Origin: Biscogniauxia marginata
Lineage: Eukaryota > Ascomycota > Sordariomycetes > Xylariales > Xylariaceae
Reading direction: 5' to 3'
Assembly: GCA_022695795.1 (NCBI GenBank)
Contig: MU404092.1
Location: 62,001-126,000, forward strand
Length of the DNA stretch: 64,000 nt
A program made the position numbers and the translations under genes. This document shows, one piece after another, positions 48,276 through 59,831 of the stretch; the stretch's first letter is position 1, and every line of letters begins with the position of its first letter. Under the pieces are notes generated by a model, which worked only from the letters and a program-made list of their open reading frames with translations, did no database searches and was not told the DNA's origin.

Positions 48276-48600
48276 AAATAATTTTTTCCCTTTTTAAGTA
48301 AATACTTTTAAAATATTTTAAACCACTTAAAATTCCCATTTTAAAGTCACTTTTATATAAACCCACTTTATATTTATATAACTTTAATATTTAAAATAAA
48401 AAATAAAAAAAAACATTTTTAATATATATTTAATATATAAATTAATTAATTTCTTTTTAATAAAATGTAAATATTATATAATATTAAAAAGATTTTTAAA
48501 ACTTGAAAAAAAAACATTTAATTATATATTTACAAGGTAACAAATAAACGATATGAAAGGTTTTTATATGTATTTAATAAATATTTACTAAACTTTCCCT
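48276..48600. other. Short AT-rich, RIP-like island
   Basis: About 320 bp almost without G or C, resembling the AT-rich block at the start of the window and unlike both flanks. Probably a relic of a repeat associated with the element to its left. Confidence 0.6.
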
Positions 48601-50152
48601 CGGTGCTGTCACGGACTGCAATAAGACTCAGGGCGCGGAAGCTCGAAAAATCTCTGTATTACAATGAAAAAGAATTGCGTGAGGAAAGAAAGGTTCCTCA
48701 CACTGCCAGCGAGCTACATACGTTTCTTAAGTACCAATCTTATGTCATGACAACGCAACCGAATAGCTTCACCACAGCAACCGCAATAGTGACTGCTATG
48801 GCAATGGCTGTGACAGGTGCTCGATCACTTCACTTCACTATTTTCTCCTTATAATCAGAATACTTATACTAATTAAAATGAACCAATAATCAAACAAGTC
48901 AACTTGATACGATTGTTTCGCCCGTCCGCAACCCTCCTCTCTCCCTTTAGCCTTAAGAAAAAAAAAATTAAGTTCCCTTTAAACTCTTAAACATGTGTAC
49001 TTTCTTGCTGAATGGATAGCCTATACACCTTGGTAATAGAAATTTGAAACCTAACCTGCGTAGAGGAATACCTACATTTCACCTACATGTAGGTAATATG
49101 TAAGGCAGTTTATACGGCGGTAATTGAAGCCAGTGGAAGAGAGGTCCAGGTAGATTCAGGTGGGTTTAGTATAGACCTATCTACTCAGCCACAAGCCACG
49201 GCGCCGCGACCGCGACCAATCAAAAGCAGTGGGAGCGCATCATATTCGCCGGTTTAGGTAAGTTCGATATGCATGATCTGCTTAAGTCCCGTAGGTTACC
49301 TAGTGTACCTAGCATAACTGCCTCTTATATACTACGATGTTAAAGACGGGGGAAAAAAGGCCTGTCACTCAATTAAGTGTATAAAAATAATTTTTTTAGA
49401 ATCCAAGACGCTACTCGCTTTGACATTTTTTGTTGCATCTAGAGATTTTATATAAAAAGAACGAGTGAAAATACATTTGCCTACCTAGGAGACTATACCA
49501 GTAGCTCTCTCCGGCGGGCCTGGCGTGTGTGTGCGTTGTTCTCGTGTTCGAGTTCGTGTTGTTTTGCATCGCAAAGGCGTAAAAAGTCGTCTCGAGATTC
49601 ATTTCCCTCCCTCCAGCCAGCCATATTCCTTTCCGTATACGCCCCGTTTCGCTGTGATTGATATGCTATATACATCAAGCCAAAATCAAATAAAAACGCA
49701 AATCCGGTTTTTCCGGGGGGCTAACGGGGTATTCTTTCCGATCCCTTTCCCTTTTCCTTTCCCTGTCTCTTTCTTTCATCACGTCGAGGAAGTTCCTTGG
49801 AATAAGAGAATAAGATAATAAGAAACGCCGGTTATAATGCAATCCTTGCCTTGATCTAATGCAATGGGTCAACAAAGGGAAAAACAGAAGAAAAAGTCCC
49901 CTTGATGAATTTCCCTTTTGCCGAGAAGCGATAGCTCGCTCCTTTGTGTATCCCCTTTACACGTGTATTCCACTAATATGTACGTGATTGATTCCGTGCT
50001 ACTCGGGACTCCGCCGTCCTAAACAATGTGGCCGCGAGGCCCCCGAATACAAACGAGAGAGAGATGGAGAAATATGTGCAAAGAACAGGAGATACTCCAA
50101 ATGAAGAAAGAAATGGTGGAACCCTCGAGACGGAACATGGTGTCATGAGTCC
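48601..50152. other. Intergenic
   Basis: 1.55 kb with no credible gene. Stretches near 49060-49100 and 49310 carry the ACCTACATGTAGGTA-type short palindromes seen elsewhere in the window. The right end is the 3' region of the secreted-protein gene. Confidence 0.55.
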
Positions 50153-51325
50153 CTAGCCTCGTGCTTCCCGCCGCGCCTGGCCCGTCACTCTTGCTCGAGC
50201 CATCATGAAGTGGTCGATTTGGGTGACAGGTACAAGTGTGGTTGGGGCAAATTGCTCGGCTCGGGACTGCGTATGGTTCGGGGCAGAAGTTGATGTGGCA
50301 GGTGACTGGCTGTCCTCATCGCCAGCACCGACAGTGACAGTGGTGAGTTCAGTGACGGTCGCAGGCTCGGCAGTGACAGTGACGGTCTTGATACCCCCTT
50401 TGCCCTTCTTCGACGACGATGTCGTCTGCGCAGGTGTATCGGTTGTCTGCGAAGTTGCGTCCGGCTTATCTAGCCCAGTTGGTGCTGGCGGGCTGCTGGT
50501 TCCGACACCCAAGGCTGTAGCTTCGATAAGCTGGGCCAGCTGAGACGAGATACCCGCACTCTGGACCTTGTTGTTCGAAGCGAACTTGATCTTCTGGCTA
50601 GTGTCTTCCTTAGCCTTGCCAAGCTGGATCTCGGCGCAAGAGGTATAAATCTCGGTGACATTCTGGGTGTCAGTGACGACGAGGGGCCAGTCCCAAACCC
50701 ACATGACTGTGTAGGTTCCTTCAGCTGGCAGGTCCTCGGGGAGCTGAAAGTCAGACTGACACCATAGCTCGGGCAGGCCGTACTTGGACGTGCGCTCGCT
50801 GTTGATGGGGTTGTTAGCGACTTGCTGGTAGCACTGTCCATCGTCGAAGTAATGGCTCGCAAGAAGTTGACCTTTGCCATTACCGCCGGTGCCATCGGCA
50901 GTCCAGGCATTGAGAACATCGTTTATACCATCCGAGTCTTGGTGCTCGAGAGTCCCGTAGACATAGACGTTGCCTCCGCGGTAGGGCCGTTGAGTTAGTT
51001 CGGGCTGCGTCACATGTCCGTTCTCCTGGTATTGCATGGCAGCAAAATCTCCAGGAGCTGCAGTGAGGCGAGGATACTTCTGGTAGTCACTTGTCGTCCC
51101 GGGCTTGCAGATAGGCGGGTTGGATTTGGTGTCTAGGATTTTGTTCTGGTGGGCGTCGTCTCCGACACCACCGCCCCGTGGGAGATAGCCAATTGGATAT
51201 CCTGCATCTCCCGTAAAGGCGCCAGTAGAGTCGATGCGGTAGAGGGTCTCAACCCAAGTGTGGGCGTTGGTTGCATCGAGCGCAGCCAATAGCGCAAGGC
51301 CGTAAGCGGCACTCCTGGTGAACAT
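50153..51325 (-). CDS. Secreted LPMO-like protein (DUF7492-type) with Ser/Thr-rich tail
   Basis: Single exon, 390 aa from ATG 51325. The frame is open further upstream to 51481, but MFTRSAAYGLALLAALDATNA is a signal peptide, so 51325 is the natural start. Cleavage would expose H22 in HTWVETLYRI; an N-terminal His is the hallmark of the copper 'histidine brace' in lytic polysaccharide monooxygenases. The mature part has GYPIGYLPR, paired cysteines, WVWDWPLVV and a late TEIYTSCAEIQLG resembling the core end of secreted beta-sandwich enzymes. A Thr/Val/Ser-rich tail (TVTVTAEPATVTELTTVTV) follows. I recall this family as DUF7492, found in many ascomycetes and lacking a proven activity. No hydrophobic GPI signal is seen at the basic C-terminus. 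Confidence 0.8.
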   Translation of the reverse strand: MFTRSAAYGLALLAALDATNAHTWVETLYRIDSTGAFTGDAGYPIGYLPRGGGVGDDAHQNKILDTKSNPPICKPGTTSDYQKYPRLTAAPGDFAAMQYQENGHVTQPELTQRPYRGGNVYVYGTLEHQDSDGINDVLNAWTADGTGGNGKGQLLASHYFDDGQCYQQVANNPINSERTSKYGLPELWCQSDFQLPEDLPAEGTYTVMWVWDWPLVVTDTQNVTEIYTSCAEIQLGKAKEDTSQKIKFASNNKVQSAGISSQLAQLIEATALGVGTSSPPAPTGLDKPDATSQTTDTPAQTTSSSKKGKGGIKTVTVTAEPATVTELTTVTVGAGDEDSQSPATSTSAPNHTQSRAEQFAPTTLVPVTQIDHFMMARARVTGQARREARG

Positions 51326-54300
51326 TTTGGGAATTGGGGAGAATCGCAACGTTGGTAATGAAATGATATATGGCTCGTAGTCTCGCCCTGCGAGACGCGA
51401 GAGGAAGGTGTAGAGAAGTCGAAAGTGTTGTGGTATTTTGTGGAAGGCGTCAAGCGTTTCTTTGCTGTCGTTGGTTTTCAACCTGTCGGTATGGTGTAGT
51501 GCATTTGGTAAAAATGGGAAAAAGGTGAAGAATTGCGGCTAGCGCTTGAATTGAAATACCCGGTGTGCAGAGAGTCGTGCGTATGAAATAGAAAATGGGA
51601 TTGGGGGAAAGAGGACGCACAGCGTGCCAGAGTCAGGCTGGCTGAGTCGAGAATAGAAATAAGAGGAAACAGATTCTTTATCGTGGCCTAGGCTCGCATG
51701 GCGAAGAGTTACGGACAATGACCCTCTTGTTCATAAAACAATGACGCTCTTGTGTGGTTGAACAATAACAATCGTCAAAGGCGAGGGTTGTCTGAGGTTG
51801 TCCACGAGACACAGAGTGGCGTTGCGGTGGTCGAGGGGGTGGTGAAGAGCGTGAGCAGGAGGCTGGAGAGGATGAGCGGCTCAAATGATGTGCAAGGTCT
51901 GAGGATGTGCCTCGCTCAGGATTGATGGCAATCGACGAATCGCACGTGCTCAGGGCTTTCAGTGCTGACTCTGCTTTGACTTGTTGTGGCTCGCTTCTTT
52001 TTATGTTTGCTACTTTGGGAATCAAGGTGAATGGACGGGGGAGTCTTATTCTCGGTAGGCTTACTCGAATCACTTCGGACGAACAAAGAAGCATGACTTC
52101 ACCTAGGATAATGGTCTTTTTTCATTTTGGGGTTTTCAGGTCTTGGTCTTGACCTAGAATAGGTACGACACCGGGTGGATAAATCCAGGCGGGAGTTGGT
52201 CTGTTACGAGCTGGTCCATGGTCTAGGGCCATGGACAAGATATGCCATGCCGTACGTTGATAATTAGAGAAGTCAGGCCGGAGGGTTGGTGTGTGGGACA
52301 GGATTTAGTCCGGAATAGTGGGTACGACGGTATGCACGACAGGTCGATAAGATTCCGGCATGGTATGGAGCCTACTGGGCTGTTTGACAAGCCAGCTTAT
52401 GCGCGCCAGTCGTTGGGCTGGCTGGCTGGTCGAATGGAGGGTTTGGTGTTTGTGAGGTTGTGTAGGGGTTGGAGCGTTGAAGTTGCAAGGCGGCGCATTC
52501 CAGTCTTTTTTTTCTCGGTAAGGCATGCCCATGACAAAGTACATTGTACCGCGCATAAAAGGTGGGGCATGCGGCGCGAGCAGCTAAGGTAAGGTAAACT
52601 CAACTTTGCTGGGATACAATGCGCCCCCGTGCATGGCCACCCAAGGTACACATACATGCAGCGTATACGCCTGGCAGGTGATGACAGTGGTACATATACC
52701 TAATCTGTAACAGCGAAAGGGAGCAGCTGCAGGTACCCCCGCAATTACCCACTGATGTGCCTCCGCCCCGGCGGTCGCATCGCACATCATTGCACCTCCA
52801 CCACTCGAATCTCGTCGCATCCCCCAGTCCGTAACAACCACATTGTCAACGACACCGCGTCAAGAGGCTGCCGTCTCATTTAATTGCAGCGCCTAACCAC
52901 CTCTTTCCAAGGCCCGGATGTTTTCAGATCGCATCTCCTCGAGAGCGTCTGTTGGACACGAGCTATCAGACCTTACACTCAGCTCCATCCATGTGGTTGG
53001 CTGCTTTTGCCGCCGTCTTGGCAAAACTCTCTCGTCTTGCCCTTTTTCTTACAGGATATCTTCCGATGGATTGCTTGCTATTTCGGTCCCGTGTTAATAT
53101 CCCACAGTCGCCCCGGCCCGGGCGCTTTGATGCTCATGCGGTCGTTGCGGTAAGCGCCGCCGCTCTCGTCAAGTCGCCGCCGTTTTTGGCTCTACCCCAG
53201 CTTCGCTCTCTTATCAGGGCATCATTCGTCATTCATCTCTCCGAGCTCCGAGACAACTGACAAGGCTTCTTCGACTAGGGCTGGCTGACTAACCTAGAGC
53301 TTGTTCTTCCCGTCTATAGTTGTATGGAACAAGGAATAAAAAGAAGCCCATCGTCCCGGGATCAGGCTCTCAACATTGAACAAACAAACTCACGGCCTTT
53401 TGTGAGGGCCCATAGTTCAAAGAACACCGGGGGTCCCGTCTGAACGACTGCATATCCGCTGGCTGCTGGCTTCTGCAAGCACTTTCGCGCTTTATTATCC
53501 ACAAGCGCCAATGTCGACAAGCTTAATATTATTATTACCCGGCCCCTCGGAGCGGCTCCAACCCTCTGAGCAAGTTGTCCCGGACCCATCGTCTACGGCA
53601 GCATCGTCACTGTCCTGCCTCTTGTCGTCGTTACGCAAGTGCTCTGCGCACATAAATTCAATATACCTCAAATCAAACCTCCGAAATATCAATTTGCGTA
53701 GGAATGGGATGGCCTTCGACTTTGGAATCCAGTGCGTGCTAATTCATGGCCTTCTTGGCATTCAGACGTTCGAGGTTTCACAATTTACTGGCGAGCGCTC
53801 CGAGCCCTGCTGTTCATCGTCCGACGTCAATGATACCCAATGCTTTCCAGCGCCACTAGCCCCCGCGGGACAGCTGCCTGTCTCGGCCATCTACTTCTAC
53901 CCTGTCGACTTATCGGGTGTAAAAGGTCGACTCTTCGCTTCGCTCTCGCGGAGCCTTTATTAGGGATTGAGGATTTCCAGACAGCACGCGCGTAATGTGT
54001 TTCCCCTGTCAGAACACCCCTCCTGCGAAAAATAGAACACCTCTCATGTTCTGCGCCTAAAGGTGTTTCGTCTACTGTGGCCTGGCCGGCGTCAAGCGTA
54101 CGGGCATTGTTGCCTTGTCAGTTAGTTGTGGATATACCTCCACCAACTATTATCGTTCCTCAATTTGTTTCTCAAGCCCTATCTTGTTTGGCTGCCCGTG
54201 CGCTAGAGATTGTTTCGTCGATCGTCTGAAAATTTTGATCTATCGCGAGACCCTGGCGCCCCCGGACACTTGAACAATATCGATTGTGATGAAAGAAGAA

Positions 54301-55572
54301 AAAAACGCAAGGGAGGAAGAGAATGCGCATGTGATGTGAGTTGCGCTATGAACGTTGCACGAACGGGGCAGTTGGCGATCTGTTGCATACATACATTATC
54401 ACACGCACCTTATCGCGAGCTGTGTCTCTGTAGCGGAACTCTTTAATTACCGTTCCTGCCCACGTTCCCGCCAGAGTGTCTGCTAGGAACAGCGCTCTTG
54501 ATGCTGTGGATCTCTTAAGGACGCATTCCCGATGCAGACTCCACGCCTCTCTCCTGTGCAAACATGCGCGTCTTTGCATCGCAGAAGTATGGGGCCCGCC
54601 AACTAACTAACCTACAGTATAGCGTTTGAGGGCGGTGCTTGTAATATTGTCTGAAATGAGTATTCAACAAGCTCGCCACAGCATCGGCGTGACTGAGCCT
54701 GGGGTCGCTAGTTCTTGAGAGCAGAAGACATGTGAGTTGCTCTCGTATGTGAGTTGCTCTCGTACGTGACGAGTCCGGTAAGGTGTCCACCTCGAGTGGG
54801 ATCTGCATTTGTCACTATTACTTACTCTTGATACTTGACTCTCTAGTGCTAGAAGTCCTATTAAGTCAAAGGAGACGGGGGCAAACGTGACAGCATATCG
54901 TGACTACTAAGGATTCAACATAGTGCATGGGGCAACATGCTCAACTCGATTGGAGTATTTTTCAGGAACACCATGTGATATTAGATGGAGCGAGAAAACA
55001 GATGCAAGCTAGAAATACATGAAGTTTTCCGACCAACCCGCCTTTGATAAATGAGGAAAATGTGAAAGTGGTATAGTAATCTCTCCAGAGAGTAGAAAAA
55101 AGAAAATACTACAATATGCAACTCTCGAGGAAGGAGGAAGAATAGGAAGGAAAAGAAAATGACTTGAGGTTATCCGACCTCCCCCCTTTTGCCCCTTTGA
55201 TGATGAATATGAAAGAGACGAGATCCAGTAGAAAGAAACCCCCCCCAAACTCCGAATGAAGACCTCCCTCCCAAATACATATGATCATACAGAAAGAAAG
55301 AACCCGTCCCTCTCATGTCCCCTCCCCCTATCGAACATGATACCGCCGCCCTCGACCATTGAATTATATAAAACGCCAACCTCCCCTTTCCTCTCCTATC
55401 CCCTACCCTCTTTCTCCTTTCCAATAACAAGTCAAGAAAAAACCCCCCAACTCCGCCCCCCCCCCCCCCCCAAAGCCCAGAAAAAAGAAAAATTACCCAC
55501 TACTCCTCCTGATGCTAATACACAATAACTCGTACACCCGAAACTAACTCTCCCTTGCTGTCCTGCATTCGC
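51326..55572. other. 4.2-kb gene-free stretch
   Basis: No frame here shows coding character or a matching exon series. It contains a perfect 8-bp-arm palindrome GTCCATGG...CCATGGAC at 52213-52235, a 17-bp tandem repeat at 54731-54764 and a C16 run at 55456-55471. The right end is the 3' untranslated region of abaA and the left end the upstream region of the secreted-protein gene. Confidence 0.5.
54731..54764. repeat. 17-bp tandem duplication
   Basis: TGTGAGTTGCTCTCGTA occurs twice in direct tandem without mismatch. Confidence 0.85.
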
Positions 55573-58500
55573 TCAAAGGAAATTATGCTGCTGCCGAGGC
55601 GAGACCTCATCCATAATCGCGGTCGGCGCCCCGCCGGGACGGCTATGATGCGTGAGCTTGCGCACCGAGCGCACGGGGTACGCCGGGCCGTCGGGCTCGT
55701 CGTGGTTCCCGCCCTCGTCCGCGTCGAGGCTCTCGGCGCGCGAGCGCTTGCGGCCGAGGACCTGCTGGGGGGCGATCTGAGGATGGTGGTGCTGGTTGTG
55801 GTTGTGATGGGGGTGGTGGTTGAGGATCGTGTGGACGGCGGAGAAGTCGCCGTCGTTGTGGTTGTTACTAGGATGGTTATGAGTACCAGCGTCGACGGGG
55901 TTGCTGCCGCCGTCGTCCCACGGAGACGACCGCGCCTGCCAGGCCGCCCATGCGTCCTCCTCGTTATGCGGGCCCGGTTGCTGCTGCTGTGGTCCTTGTC
56001 CAACGACGGAAGGCGCCTCGTCCGTCCACCCGCTACTGGCGGCGCTGATGCTCCCCCGCGGGTCGTGCAGCCCCGCCACCGCCGCCGCCGCCGCCCACTG
56101 CGACTCCATGCTCATGGTCGTGCTGGGGCTCGTGTTGTTGCTGCTCGCCGTGCTCGTGAGCGCGCCGGCTCCTACGTCCGCCCAGCTGACGCCGCCGATG
56201 CCGATGCCGACGCCGAGGCCGTTGACGGCGGCGTGCTGGCTGCTGATGTACCCCGCTGCGGCGGCGGTGGTGGTCGGGACGGCGGACTCGTCGAGCCAGC
56301 CCCAGTTCCGGAAGCCGGCCATGCTCTCCACCGTGGCCGACGGGTCCTCGTATGAGGATACCGGGACGCTGAGGTCGGAGAGGAACGAATCCGGGCCGCC
56401 GGCGCCGTGGTGGTGGGGGTGATGTTGCTCGGGAGGCCCGCCGCCGACGAGCGTCGCTTGCGTGGCCTCGGGGCCGCTCGTGCTGTCCGAGATGAAGCTG
56501 AGGTGGTGGTTAAGTGAGTCGCCGGGGTCGATGTTGGTGCTGTTGCCCTCAAAGCTGCGGGGGTAGCTGCCGTGCAGAGATGCCGTGGGCGGCGGCGTGG
56601 CCAGGCCGTTTTGGTGGAACCCGTTGATGAGACCATTTAGGTCCTCGAGACGTTGCGGCTGTTGCTGCTGCTGGCTCTGGAGTCTCGGGACCTGACTGGG
56701 GAGGGTTGTGGTGGCACCGCCCATGAAGTGCGGAGCAGACATGGCTGTGTCATACGCCGCGCTAAAGTTCTCGTGCATTGCCGCGTTGATGTGGTGAGAG
56801 TACCCCGGGTTCGGCGACATGACGCTGTCGCGCGGGATCACAGTCGGCGAGCCAGACAGATAAGCGTTCTGCTGGTGGTACTGCGAGGTCGGATCGAACT
56901 TGGTCAGGAACCGCCAGTTGGTCCCGGGCGGCACCGTCACAGTCTTACCCTTGTCATCCGTGTTCTCTCGCACCGGCTCAAATGTCCATAGTATGACTGC
57001 CCGCCGGGTCCAGGCCCCGCTGCCTCTCTTCTCGCCATTGTTTCCGTCATTTGGCGCAGACCATACTTCCTGGTACATGGCGACCTGCGACAAGAGCTCC
57101 TTGGGGCTGGGTTTCTTGCTGTGGTGAGATGAAGACGTGTCGTCGCTTTCCTTCTTGAGGCGTGCGGCTTCGCGCTCAGCACGGCCCCTGAGGGATCCGG
57201 CCTCCCGCGCCGCCCGTTCTCGGCTCACCCTCTCTCGCTCCGCAGTCACATAAGGTGCTAACTTGATGAATGTGCTGGCCCAGCTGTGTGCCGGGAAAGG
57301 TACGCAGATGGTATCGCGGCTGCCGCGACCGGCGCAGTCGCACGGCCCGACGCCATTGCACCCCACGCGGTGCGAGACGACGACCTCGACCGGGTTATTG
57401 CGTTCCCAGAACTCAGGCTCTTGCTCTGATATGTACAATTCATCCGGCTTGACGACGGACGTGACGGAACGCCAATTGTGGTTGTGTAGGTCGGGTCGGT
57501 TGATGGAAAGCTCGACCATTCCGTTAAGCTCGGTGCCATCGGGGAACAAGGAGGTAGCGTGCAAGTCTAGCACGACTTCGAAGTGGAACGTGTCGCAAGG
57601 ACCTACTACACAGCGTGAGGTCCGCTCATCCGAGGGGTTGGTGTCGTCAAGGGCCTTGATGAGCTTCTCCTTGAGATCGGGGAAACGGACATCCCACTTG
57701 TTGCAAATATCCTTGACGGACGATGATTCCTTCTGAGCCAGAGAACGGGTGTATTCGTGGAGTAGAACAGTTGGGCGATCACCTGTACGGGGGAGGTCTT
57801 TGTAATCCTTGCTGTCGTTGAGCTTGAGGTGGGGATAGTCCCCCTCTTCTAAACAGCGACGATCCGAAGTGTATCCTGTGACCTGCTTCTTTGTGGATCC
57901 CTCCTCGGTGGTAACGTGCTTCTCCCGAAGACTCACCTTCGAAGAAGATACGAATATCCAGCATTGCTTCGGCCTGAGGAAAACGTCGTTGTCCGCGTTC
58001 AAGAGCCGGGCAAAGTACTCGTAGTTTGGTCGCTCATCGGGAAGCCGGCCATCGGCTATTGAAATGAGAACACGGTTGTTTTTGAAGGACTCGGTATCCT
58101 CTTCTTCCTTCATTAGCTTCTTGTCTTCCTCCTTGGCGTCCTTTTTGCTTGGGAAGATGAAGTGGACTTGTATAACATGTCAGCTCTCACCCAGAGACAG
58201 TAGCAGTGACTTTAGTTTCTTACAGGTTACTAGAGTTTGGAAGAAGCCTTTCAACACTTGTATATGGCTAGAGACTTGCTTCCTCGTCCTATACATAGGA
58301 TGGGCTTCTCTGTTGGGACCCTTGGCCCTTTGTTTCCTGTCCGGGATACATTCGCCTTCCCGCGGGGGGTGGAGTAGCCAATGGTATATCCAAAGATATT
58401 CCGTAATGAGCATATTTCGGCCGTATAGGATGGTCTTTGAGCTGAACTTTTTGCGGCCCATTTGAGGAATCAAAAGCAGAGCTTTCAAGGTTAGCATTTC

Positions 58501-58974
58501 GTAATCGATCATGAACCTATATTACTTACCATCAAGAAAAGCATCCTCTAACCAAAGTGGCCATATAGGTTGCTCCTTTTCCAGCTCTTTTTGCATTACC
58601 TTGTTACGGTAGTCTGCAAAGTGTTTGTATGCGTAGATGGGGTTTTGACTACCCTTTGAATAACCCATTTGTGATTCTTGTAATGATACATTTCGTTGAA
58701 AAGAGCGTCCGCCTCGAAGGCTAGTCCCATAACTTGAAGTCAGAGCTTGTGTAGGAAGTATTGGTGGTGTTGGGATGGAGTGGATAGGTGGTGATAGTGA
58801 GAGTTGGCTGTGATAGCATAAGGCCGAAGCAGGAAGGCTATGTGCCTGGACGTTGCCTGTTGACTCCCCAAGAGGTTGCCTTGCTGTAGGGATTACTTCA
58901 TGCTGTGATTCGTATCCGTAGTCAGAGGTTGGAGAGTATCTTTGAGACGGCAGGACAGGCCGTGAGCGATGCAT
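55573..58974 (-). CDS. abaA: TEA/ATTS-domain transcription factor, AbaA-type
   Basis: AbaA controls the middle stage of conidiophore development in ascomycetes and binds CATTCY-type sites through its TEA domain. Exons on the minus strand are 58974-58530, 58481-58224 and 58166-55573, giving 1098 aa. The TEA domain spans about residues 135-230: QPIWPLWLEDAFLDA crosses intron 1, then MGRKKFSSKTILYGRNMLITEYL, then the recognition helix RKQVSSHIQVLKGFF. It carries an insert (DRKQRAKGPNREAHPMYRT) before that helix, as in other AbaA proteins. Intron 2 joins TLVTFHFIFPSKKDAKEEDKK. The remaining 800 residues include conserved VLISIADGRLPDERPNYEYF and a long His/Gln/Asn/Ser-rich tail ending near RKRSRAESLDADE. 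It is longer than the roughly 800 aa I remember for A. nidulans AbaA. The first ATG is 58974; the frame upstream has only a TTG. Confidence 0.93.
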
Positions 58975-59831
58975 TGTATGGTTGGTAGCGAAAGAGAGAC
59001 GATAAGAATGCTTCACGAAAAGATCGAGAATTCTGGCGAATGCCTTAAAGGGCCCCAAGAACGCTGGGGAGCAGATTAAGATATGTAGTAAGGAATGGCA
59101 GTGGCAAAGATATGCCTATTAAATATCAAGAGATAGTTTCCTGGACAGAGCCATTGGCATGAAGAATAGAAGATCGCATATCTTATAAAGACCTTGATAA
59201 TTGCCTGCTGTTACTCGAGCTCCCCAGTACTATGTAAACTAGTAATAATAATTGTCTACTAACAAACACTTACACACCCTGGGGAACCCCACTAGGAGGT
59301 TATCAAGGGGTCGTGAAGAAAGGCTCCGATAGTACAAACGCCACGATCGAGCACAGGTGCGAAACGACAAGTATTGCGATTGAAGTGCAACTGGCACGCA
59401 AGGAGACTAGGATCAAGATAGTAACTAGAAACAACAACTTACTACGGAATGTTCAATTTGCCATTGTGTCGATGTTTCCTGATTATTTCGGACCGGGAAC
59501 AACAGAGTTCGTCAGCGCTGTCGGGAATGTGACTTTGACTAAGGTACCCATTACAGATCGTCAGGTCTAGGACTTGTAGACATTCATCTAGGAGGGGTAA
59601 CGAAAGTCACTCGAAAGAGGGGGATGTATCCTGCAAGCACTGGCAGAGAACCGCCCCCTTGGGTTCGAGAAAGTGGTTCCAATTGAATGAAAACGGGTGA
59701 GCCTCCTGACTAGGGATGCTCCAATCCTACCAATAAACCATGTTCCCTACCTTCAACGTGGGCCACACGCCCTGTCCCCCTGCCGTGACATAATTAGGCA
59801 TGGAAAAGAATTATAGAGACACAATTGCCCC
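58975..59831. other. Intergenic, upstream of abaA
   Basis: About 860 bp: the abaA promoter and the 3' flank of MRD1. GGAATG at 59091-59096 (reverse complement CATTCC) fits the CATTCY consensus bound by AbaA proteins, so autoregulation is possible, but a single 6-bp match is weak evidence. Confidence 0.4.

Noticed and set aside
51326..51481. N-terminal extension of the secreted protein
   Set aside because: Would bury a clear signal peptide starting at 51325; better read as 5' leader.
51678..52094. Minus-strand frame of 138 codons
   Set aside because: Low-complexity Ser/Pro/Arg translation with no splice-linked partner exon; likely upstream non-coding sequence.
53511..53963. Isolated plus-strand frame of 150 codons
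   Set aside because: Ser/Leu-rich translation without domain or neighbouring exons; no coding signature beyond its length.
55555..56355. Plus-strand frame of 266 codons
   Set aside because: Antisense shadow of the low-complexity abaA tail.
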